A stretch of DNA of 6,288 nucleotides from Paracoccaceae bacterium (GTDB lineage: Bacteria; Pseudomonadota; Alphaproteobacteria; Rhodobacterales; Rhodobacteraceae): contig PUNI01000491.1 in the NCBI GenBank assembly GCA_003551745.1, positions 1 to 6,288 of the forward strand. The letters run 5' to 3'. Of the stretch, positions 1 to 4,460 are shown piece after piece (position 1 is the first letter of the stretch; the number at the start of each line of letters is the position of its first letter). Under the pieces are notes generated by a model. The model saw only the letters and a list, made by a program, of their open reading frames with translations. It ran no database searches and had not been told where the DNA came from. The translations under genes were made by a program, and so were the position numbers.

Positions 1-278
1 ACCCGCCGCTTGCCCTCGATGGCCACGGTGGCATGCAGGAGATCCATCAGCATCGACTTGCCGCGCCCGACCCCGCCCCAGAGATAGACGCCGCGCGGCG
101 CCGTCGCGCCGGCGCGACGGCCGAACAGCCCGCCGATCCCGCCCACCCGGGCGGGCCCGGCCTCCAGCTCCTGCCGCAGGCCTTCCAGCCGAGCCGCCAC
201 CGCCCGCTGTCTGGGATCGGAGCGCAGGCCCGCCCCCGCCACCCGGGCGTCGTAGATCTCGCAAAAGCTCTCCGGCAT
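1..278 (-). CDS. zapE: ZapE/AFG1-like P-loop ATPase, N-terminal part (cut by the window edge)
   Basis: About 92 N-terminal codons are visible; the rest lies beyond the left edge. The protein starts MPESFCEIYDARV and continues into GLRSDPRQRAVAARLEGL, the tyrosine-containing and D-P-x-Q pattern typical of the start of ZapE/AFG1-type ATPases. A Walker A motif, GGVGRGKS, sits at residues 68-75 and runs into MLMDLLHAT, matching the family's G-x-V-G-R-G-K-S-M-L-M-D signature. Family members are cytoplasmic or membrane-associated ATPases; bacterial ZapE acts at the FtsZ ring and mitochondrial AFG1 in protein quality control. The ATG at 276-278 is the first plausible start. Its Shine-Dalgarno is poor (an AGGG only two bases away), but the N-terminus aligns with family pattern from there. 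The Walker B, sensor and arginine-finger regions are outside the window, so integrity cannot be judged. It is separated from the gene upstream by a 202-bp gap with hairpins, so it probably has its own promoter. Confidence 0.85.
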   Translation of the reverse strand, partial: MPESFCEIYDARVAGAGLRSDPRQRAVAARLEGLRQELEAGPARVGGIGGLFGRRAGATAPRGVYLWGGVGRGKSMLMDLLHATVAIEGKRR

Positions 279-361
279 GGCCCTAGGGCCGCGGGCGCCA
301 GGTCTCGGCGCAGAGAGCGGGCGCGATCCTGCTCTCGCCCGCCCGGCCGGCCCAATGCCCG

Positions 362-380
362 GCTCCGCCCCTCGCGGAGC
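362..380. repeat. Perfect 7-bp inverted repeat between zapE and the ClpP-like gene
   Basis: GCTCCGC (362-368) and GCGGAGC (374-380) are perfect reverse complements around a 5-base spacer, so a hairpin could form in RNA from either strand. It lies 84 bp before the zapE start on the minus strand. No T-run follows on either side, so it is not a textbook intrinsic terminator. It could be a second stop element, a structure in the zapE leader, or a chance event in GC-rich DNA. The 279-480 gap holds no other coding signal I can support. Confidence 0.4.
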
Positions 381-434
381 GGGCGGCAGCCTGGCGACGG
401 CGGGGCAGATCGGGCATCGGGCCTCTCCGGATCG

Positions 435-458
435 GGCGGCGCCCTGTTTGGCACCGCC
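435..458 (-). terminator. Hairpin after the ClpP-like gene, probable transcription stop
   Basis: On the minus strand GGCGGTGCC and GGCGCCGCC form a 9-bp stem around the loop AAACAG, beginning 23 bp past the stop codon of the upstream gene. One position pairs as G-U in minus-strand RNA but would be a C-A mismatch in plus-strand RNA, which favours function on the minus strand. No U-tract follows, so termination would be weak or Rho-assisted, or the stem may only protect the 3' end of the message. Confidence 0.45.
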
Positions 459-480
459 CCGCCCGGGCCGCAAGCCGCCG

Positions 481-1122
481 TCAGCGTGCCGGGACGACGG
501 GGAGGATTCCGGCCGTGCGCAGTTCGGTGCGGGTGGGAAACCACATCTCCTGCGGCGGGGTGTTCTCGACGCGGTCGATGAACGCGGCCGAGATGCCGGC
601 GGCCCGCATCTGGTCCAGATCGCGGCGTTGTTCCGCGGCCGGGTCGATGAGACGGAGCGGGGTCTGGCTGCGCAGGGCGTAGCTGTGAAATCCCAGACGC
701 CCGGCCGACCCGAGCGCGCGATCCTGCGCGGTGATGAAGACGAGGGCGCAGGCCGACAGGCAGTCGCCCTCGACGCGGGCCGCGAGACGATGCTCCCGCA
801 CCAGCCGGATCAGGCCGCGGGCCTCGGCAATGCGGCCGCCGTTGCTTTCCAGAACGAGCGCGCGCACCTCCGGTGTGCCGGTCAGCAGGGCCTCCAGCGC
901 CGCGGTGATGCCCGGATCGATCGGACCCTTCAGATGCACGCTGTCGCGATCCTGCGACAGCATGAGGCTATAGGCCGGGGGCGGGATCACCACGCGGGGG
1001 GGCTGCACCGTCTCGGTGCGCAGGGCGATCGCGGCCATGACGGCCAGCGCCGCGAGCGCCACGAGCAGCAGGAGGCCCGTCACAATCTCGTCGATCTGCC
1101 GCCCTTCGCCGCGCCGGTCCAT
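481..1122 (-). CDS. Membrane-anchored ClpP/crotonase-fold protein of unknown function
   Basis: A protein of 213 residues from the ATG at 1120-1122. A short charged N-terminus is followed by one strongly hydrophobic segment (about 14-35) with no signal-peptidase site that I can recognise, suggesting a membrane anchor with the rest in the periplasm. The remainder resembles ClpP-fold periplasmic proteins: an S-N-G-G element at 93-96 in the position of the ClpP/SppA SPGG strand-turn, then CLSAC at 121-125 with Ser123 as candidate nucleophile, and GFHSY at 144-148 with His146 as candidate general base. A proteolytic role is inference; no substrate is indicated. Start choice: a longer frame begins at GTG 1182, but that codon has no Shine-Dalgarno and touches the loop of a strong hairpin, while ATG 1122 has AGGG five bases upstream. 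It lies 75 bp after mtkB on the same strand, so read-through from the mcl-mtkAB operon is possible, but a metabolic link is not evident from its sequence. Confidence 0.75.
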   Translation of the reverse strand: MDRRGEGRQIDEIVTGLLLLVALAALAVMAAIALRTETVQPPRVVIPPPAYSLMLSQDRDSVHLKGPIDPGITAALEALLTGTPEVRALVLESNGGRIAEARGLIRLVREHRLAARVEGDCLSACALVFITAQDRALGSAGRLGFHSYALRSQTPLRLIDPAAEQRRDLDQMRAAGISAAFIDRVENTPPQEMWFPTRTELRTAGILPVVPAR

Positions 1123-1172
1123 GATCGCCCTGTCTGCTGCGCGATCAGCCTGCACCGTTCGGGGCTTTCCGT

Positions 1173-1192
1173 CCAGCGCCACGCGGCGCCGG
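1173..1192 (-). terminator. Hairpin just after mtkB, candidate end or attenuator of the mcl-mtkAB operon
   Basis: Minus-strand RNA reads CCGGCGCC, loop GCGU, GGCGCUGG: an 8-bp stem with one G-U pair, starting 5 bp beyond the mtkB stop codon. The same position is an A-C mismatch in plus-strand RNA, so the element is better formed in the direction of the operon. There is no U-tract, so Rho-independent termination is doubtful; it may instead stabilise the 3' end of the mtkB message or reduce read-through into the next gene. Confidence 0.45.
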
Positions 1193-1197
1193 ACCGG

Positions 1198-2094
1198 TCA
1201 GGCGGCGGCGCGACGGGCGAGAACCTCGGCCATGGTCTGGCCCAGTGCCGAGGGATTGGGCGCCACGGTGATGCCCGCGGCCTCGAGGATCACCACCTTC
1301 TCCTGGGCGCTTTCGCCGAAGGCCGAGATGATCGCGCCGGCATGGCCCATCTTGCGGCCCTTGGGCGCCGAGAGCCCGGCAACATAGGCGACCACCGGCT
1401 TGGTCATGTGCTCCTTGACGAAGGTGGCCGCCTGCGCCTCCTGCGGGCCGCCGATCTCGCCGATCATCATCACCGCCTCCGTCTCCGGGTCGGCCTCGAA
1501 CAGCGCGAGGATGTCGCGGAAGGACGAGCCGTTGATCGGGTCGCCGCCGATGCCCACCGAGGTTGACACGCCGATCCCCAGCGCCTTCATCTGGCTTGCC
1601 GCCTCGTAGCCCAGGGTGCCCGAGCGGCCGACGATGCCGACCTTGCCCGGCATGTAGATGTGCGGCGGCATGATCCCCATGAAGCCCTTGCCGGGACTTA
1701 TGATGCCGGCGCAGTTGGGCCCGATCAGCCGCATCCGCCGATCCGACGGATAGCGGCGCAGGAACCGCTTGACCTTCATCATGTCCTGCGCCGGGATCCC
1801 GTCGGTCACGCAGACGGCGGTGCGGATGCCGGCATCGGCGGCTTCCATGATCGCATCGGCCGCGAAGCCCGGGGGCACGAAGACCAGGCTTGCCTCGGCG
1901 CCCGTCTCGCGCACGGCCTCGCGCACGGTGTTGAACACCGGCCGCTCCAGCACCGTCTCGCCGCCCTTGCCCGGCGTGACGCCGCCGACGAGATTGGTGC
2001 CGTGGCGGATCATGTCGGCGCTGTGGAACTGGCCGATCCGGCCCGAGATGCCCTGCACGATGACGCGGGTGGTCTCGTCGATGAGAATCGCCAT
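1198..2094 (-). CDS. mtkB: Malate-CoA ligase (malate thiokinase) alpha subunit
   Basis: A 298-residue protein of the succinyl-CoA synthetase alpha family, which binds CoA and carries the phosphohistidine. Visible landmarks are the N-terminal Rossmann-like CoA-binding region with GGVTPGKGG (37-45), GPNCAGIISPGK (125-136), GRSGTLGYEAA (156-166), GIGGDPINGSSF (181-192), EIGGPQEA (213-220) and MGHAGAI (249-255), with His251 the expected phosphorylated residue. Several of these read as malate thiokinase rather than SucD: GPNCAGIISP where SucD has GPNCPGIITP, and SGTLGYEA where SucD typically has SGTLTYEA. With MtkA it would make malyl-CoA from malate, CoA and ATP. It starts 15 bp after the mtkA stop; GGGGAGGA sits 6 bases before the ATG, so the two subunits are clearly co-translated. 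The succinyl-CoA synthetase alternative is less likely because mcl is next door and no sucAB or mdh is visible, but substrate specificity cannot be proven from sequence. Confidence 0.85.
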   Translation of the reverse strand: MAILIDETTRVIVQGISGRIGQFHSADMIRHGTNLVGGVTPGKGGETVLERPVFNTVREAVRETGAEASLVFVPPGFAADAIMEAADAGIRTAVCVTDGIPAQDMMKVKRFLRRYPSDRRMRLIGPNCAGIISPGKGFMGIMPPHIYMPGKVGIVGRSGTLGYEAASQMKALGIGVSTSVGIGGDPINGSSFRDILALFEADPETEAVMMIGEIGGPQEAQAATFVKEHMTKPVVAYVAGLSAPKGRKMGHAGAIISAFGESAQEKVVILEAAGITVAPNPSALGQTMAEVLARRAAA

Positions 2095-2109
2095 GTCCTG
2101 TCCTCCCCT

Positions 2110-3276
2110 TCAGGCGGCCTGGCGGGCCGCCACGGCCTTCTGCGCCGCGTCGGCCAGCGTGTCGGCGGTGATGATCGGCAGGCCCGAGGCCTGCAGGATC
2201 TTCTGGCCCTCCTCCACATTGGTGCCGGCCAGACGCACCACCACCGGCATCTTGATATCGACCTCGCGATAGGCCTTTACCACCCCCTCGGCGACCCAGT
2301 CGCAGCGGTTGATGCCTGCGAAGATGTTCACCAGCATGACGCTGACGTTGCCGTCGCCCAGCACCGTGCGGAACGCGCGTACGATCCGCTCCGGGCTGGC
2401 GCCGCCGCCAACGTCGAGGAAATTGGCAGGTGCGCCGCCGGCGAGCTTGATCATGTCCATCGTTGCCATGGCAAGACCGGCCCCGTTGATCATGCAGCCG
2501 ATGTCGCCGTCGAGGCCGACATAGTTGAGCCCGGCGTCCTGGGCGGTGCTCTCGCGCGGGTCCTCCTGGCTGCGGTCGCGCAGTTCGGCCACCGCCGGGC
2601 GGCGGAAGAGCGCGTTGGTGTCGAAGCTCATCTTCGCGTCGAGCGCGACCAGATCGCCCGGGCCGGTGATCACCAGCGGGTTGATCTCGACCATGGTGGC
2701 GTCGAGATCGCGATAGGCGCGGTAGCAGGCCCGCAGCACGGTGCACATCTTCGCCACCTGGCCGGGCGCGAGGCCCAGATCGAAGGCGAACTCGCGCGAC
2801 TGGAACTCGGCGAGCCCGACCGCGGGATCGACGATCATGCGCACCAGCGCCTCGGGCTTCTCGGCTGCCAGCTCCTCGATCGACATGCCGCCCTCGGCAG
2901 ACCCAACGATCATGATGCGCTCGCTCTCGCGGTCGAGCACGAAGCCGAGATACATCTCCTGGGCGATGTCGGTGGCGGCCTCGACATAGACGCGGTAGAC
3001 GCACTTGCCCTGCGGGCCGGTCTGGGCGGTGACGAGGGTCTTTCCGAACATGCCGGCGGCGGCCTCGCGGACCTCGTGTTCGGACCGGCAGAGCGCCACG
3101 CCGCCCGCCTTGCCGCGCCCGCCGGAATGGATCTGCGCCTTCACCACCCAGGCGTCGCCACCGATCTCGCGGGCGTGGAAGGCGGCCTGTTCGGGGCTGT
3201 AGGCCAGCCCCCCCTGCGGGATCGGCACGCCAAGCCGCCCGAGGATCTCCTTGGCCTGGTATTCGTGGATGTCCAT
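2110..3276 (-). CDS. mtkA: Malate-CoA ligase (malate thiokinase) beta subunit
   Basis: A 388-residue ATP-grasp subunit, a normal length for SucC/MtkA. It begins [10 protein letters not shown], then shows the nucleotide-binding [14 protein letters not shown] (46-59), the metal-binding EINP (197-200) and [13 protein letters not shown] (213-225), [11 protein letters not shown] (264-274), NFLDVGGGA (285-293) and the C-terminal [16 protein letters not shown] (317-332). In succinyl-CoA synthetases the last loop usually reads NIFGGIxRCD and helps bind the organic acid. The Ala and Asn found here, and the Trp that follows, agree with malate thiokinases as I know them from methylotrophs. The complex makes L-malyl-CoA, ADP and phosphate from malate, CoA and ATP in the cytoplasm, reversibly. 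A strong Shine-Dalgarno (GGGAGGA, 3282-3288) lies 5 bases before the ATG. It follows mcl after a 39-bp gap and precedes mtkB by 15 bp. It could still be a broad-specificity succinate/malate enzyme. Confidence 0.85.
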   Translation of the reverse strand: MDIHEYQAKEILGRLGVPIPQGGLAYSPEQAAFHAREIGGDAWVVKAQIHSGGRGKAGGVALCRSEHEVREAAAGMFGKTLVTAQTGPQGKCVYRVYVEAATDIAQEMYLGFVLDRESERIMIVGSAEGGMSIEELAAEKPEALVRMIVDPAVGLAEFQSREFAFDLGLAPGQVAKMCTVLRACYRAYRDLDATMVEINPLVITGPGDLVALDAKMSFDTNALFRRPAVAELRDRSQEDPRESTAQDAGLNYVGLDGDIGCMINGAGLAMATMDMIKLAGGAPANFLDVGGGASPERIVRAFRTVLGDGNVSVMLVNIFAGINRCDWVAEGVVKAYREVDIKMPVVVRLAGTNVEEGQKILQASGLPIITADTLADAAQKAVAARQAA

Positions 3277-3300
3277 GGCTTTCCTCCCGTAAGGCCGTGT

Positions 3301-3320
3301 CCTGAATGCCTGCGTTCAGG
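3301..3320. repeat. Inverted repeat overlapping the mcl stop codon
   Basis: CCTGAA (3301-3306) and TTCAGG (3315-3320) are perfect reverse complements separated by 8 bases. The right arm overlaps the mcl stop codon (3316-3318), and the element occupies much of the 39-bp mcl-mtkA spacer. In the operon transcript it would form a 6-bp stem that could influence RNA processing or the relative output of lyase and ligase. Short stems like this also arise by chance. Confidence 0.35.
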
Positions 3321-4269
3321 CCTTGCCGGCGATGGCGTCGGCCAGCACGAGGATGTTGCTGGCCTGTTTCTCGCTGGCCGCGTCGATCATCTTGCCGTCC
3401 AGAGAGGCGGCCCCGCGGCCTTCGGCCTCGGCCTTGCGGAGCTCCTCGATGATGCGGCGGGCCCTCGTGACCTCCGCCTCGGGCGGCGAGAACACCTCGT
3501 TGGCGAGCGCGATCTGGCTGGGGTGGATCGCCCATTTGCCCTCGCAGCCGAGCGCCGCGGCGCGCTTCGCCCCGGCCCTGTAGCCCTCGGGGTCGGAGAA
3601 GTCGCCGAAGGGCCCGTCGATGGCCCGCAAGCCGTAGGCGCGGCAGGCGATCACCATGCGGCAGATCGCGGCATGCCACTGATCGCCCGGATAGTCGGGG
3701 TTCAGCCCGCCGATGTTCGTGGTCCGCGCGCGCAGGCTCGCAGAGTAATCAGCCACGCCGAAATGCAGCGCCTCCAGCCGCCCCTGACCCTGATTGGCGA
3801 ACTGCGCGATGGCCTCGACATTGGCCATCCCCAGCGCCGTCTCGATCAGGGCCTCGAGCCCGACCCGCGTGGTCAGCCCGCAGCCCTGCTCGATCTGATT
3901 GACCATGGCCTCGACCATGTAGAGGTCGGCCGGCACCCCCACCTTGGGCACCAGCAGCGTGTGCACCCGGTCACCGGCCTGCTCCATCACATCGACCACG
4001 TCGCGGTACATGTAGTGGGTATCGAGCCCGTTGATCCGCACTGAGACGGTCTTGCCCTTGCCCGCCCAGTCGATGTCGTTGAGCGCCTGGATGGCGTTCT
4101 TGCGCGCCTGCGCCTTTTCCGGCGGCGCCACCGCATCCTCGAGATCGAGAAAGACAAAGTCGGCCGGGCTGTCGGCGGCCTTGTCGATCATGCCGGCGTT
4201 CGACGCCGGCACTGCGAGCTCCGAGCGTTGCAGGCGCTGGCGGCGGAGCGGGTGGAGCGTGTGGCTCAT
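3316..4269 (-). CDS. mcl: L-malyl-CoA lyase (malyl-CoA/beta-methylmalyl-CoA lyase family)
   Basis: A 317-residue HpcH/HpaI-type CoA-ester lyase that reversibly splits malyl-CoA into acetyl-CoA and glyoxylate, and in some relatives beta-methylmalyl-CoA into propionyl-CoA and glyoxylate. Visible family elements are RLQRSELAVPASN (12-24), FLDLEDAVAP (40-49), VRINGLDTHYMYRDVVD (77-93, Arg78 expected at the substrate), LVPKVGVPADLY (106-117), ETALGMANVEAIA (143-155, Glu143 a Mg2+ ligand candidate), FGVADYSAS (170-178, Asp174 the second ligand), AIDGPFGDFSDPEGY (216-230) and GKWAIHPSQI (244-253). The wording is closer to the methylotroph MclA type than to Rhodobacter Mcl1. Between IGGLN (186-190) and DQWH the stretch is about 15-20 residues shorter than in either reference as I recall them. 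The ATG at 4267-4269 has a strong AGGAAGGA (4274-4281). It is the first gene of the mcl-mtkA-mtkB operon, divergent from the ScfR gene. Confidence 0.9.
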   Translation of the reverse strand: MSHTLHPLRRQRLQRSELAVPASNAGMIDKAADSPADFVFLDLEDAVAPPEKAQARKNAIQALNDIDWAGKGKTVSVRINGLDTHYMYRDVVDVMEQAGDRVHTLLVPKVGVPADLYMVEAMVNQIEQGCGLTTRVGLEALIETALGMANVEAIAQFANQGQGRLEALHFGVADYSASLRARTTNIGGLNPDYPGDQWHAAICRMVIACRAYGLRAIDGPFGDFSDPEGYRAGAKRAAALGCEGKWAIHPSQIALANEVFSPPEAEVTRARRIIEELRKAEAEGRGAASLDGKMIDAASEKQASNILVLADAIAGKA

Positions 4270-4362
4270 GCAGTCCTTCCTCGTTCACGACGGATCGGGC
4301 CGGAGGATCGCGCCGGAGGCGGCCTCCGCGATTCCGCCCACACTGCCACGCCACGCCCGTGC

Positions 4363-4375
4363 TGCAAACGCAAAG
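4363..4375. promoter_or_regulatory. Tandem GCAAA half-sites, possible extra regulator contact
   Basis: TGCAAACGCAAAG contains two GCAAA elements six bases apart (4364-4368, 4370-4374); on the other strand these read TTTGC twice. RamB, a relative of the divergent regulator, recognises TTTGCAAA-like sequence, so these may be weaker or half operators. They lie about 94-107 bp upstream of the mcl start. Assignment is by resemblance only. Confidence 0.35.
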
Positions 4376-4385
4376 CGGGTCCTGC

Positions 4386-4405
4386 TGTAAATGCGAGAGT
4401 TTACA
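4386..4405. promoter_or_regulatory. Inverted repeat TGTAAA-N8-TTTACA, candidate ScfR operator
   Basis: TGTAAA (4386-4391) and TTTACA (4400-4405) are exact reverse complements with an 8-base spacer, giving a dyad suited to a dimeric helix-turn-helix protein. The right half-site is also the left arm of a second, wider dyad (4398-4433), so the two pairings cannot both use it independently. It sits 117-136 bp from the mcl start and 56-75 bp from the regulator start. Confidence 0.5.
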
Positions 4406-4433
4406 AGGCTTCAGAAATGTAGGATTGTAAACT
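4398..4433. promoter_or_regulatory. Perfect 9-bp inverted repeat AGTTTACAA-N18-TTGTAAACT, candidate ScfR operator
   Basis: AGTTTACAA (4398-4406) and TTGTAAACT (4425-4433) match over all nine positions. Their centres are 27 bp apart. The right arm ends 27 bases before the regulator's ATG, so binding there would probably cover the regulator's promoter or transcription start, as expected for autoregulation. If transcribed, it could instead form a 9-bp hairpin with an 18-base loop. An AT-rich perfect dyad is hard to explain by chance in such GC-rich DNA. Confidence 0.6.
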
Positions 4434-4460
4434 TCACGGATACGGAAAGTGTGCGCCGGC

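Larger units (their letters stand above)
4270..4460. promoter_or_regulatory. Divergent promoter region between mcl and the ScfR regulator
   Basis: This 191-bp region must hold the promoters for both the mcl-mtkAB operon (minus) and the regulator (plus). The half nearest mcl is GC-rich. From about 4361 to 4440 it becomes markedly AT-richer than the rest of the window, as expected for promoter/operator DNA, and carries repeated TGTAAA/TTTACA and GCAAA elements. TTTACA sequences could act as -35 boxes in either direction, but I cannot fix a convincing -10 partner at standard spacing, so no transcription start is called. No coding sequence is supported here. Confidence 0.75.

Noticed and set aside
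277..1566. Plus-strand open frame of about 429 codons across the ClpP-like gene and mtkB
   Set aside because: Antisense shadow without family resemblance; the minus-strand genes explain the same bases.
1198..3276. Annotation of the two ligase genes as succinyl-CoA synthetase sucCD of the TCA cycle
   Set aside because: Location behind mcl, absence of mdh/sucAB in view, and malate-thiokinase-like residues in both subunits favour mtkAB; kept as an alternative, not the call.
1145..3679. Very long minus-strand open frame (about 844 codons) overlapping mtkB, mtkA and part of mcl in another frame
   Set aside because: Its translation is Arg/Gly/His-rich low-complexity sequence with no family pattern, while the overlapping frames give perfect enzyme families. 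Long open shadow frames are expected at this GC content.
1660..4044. Long plus-strand open frame (about 794 codons) antisense to the mcl-mtkAB operon
   Set aside because: It is rich in Ala, His, Asp and Gly with no recognisable domain and no Shine-Dalgarno; it is the mirror of strongly GC-biased codons in the real genes.
4330..4334. GATTC (a GANTC CcrM site) in the mcl-regulator intergenic region, with gcrA nearby
   Set aside because: One GANTC in about 190 bp is near chance expectation, and proximity to gcrA does not imply regulation by it. Not enough to call a methylation-controlled promoter.
4228..4422. Small open frames (64-168 codons) reading through the divergent promoter region
   Set aside because: They run across operator repeats and the mcl start, have no convincing ribosome binding site, and their translations look like shadows of mcl.
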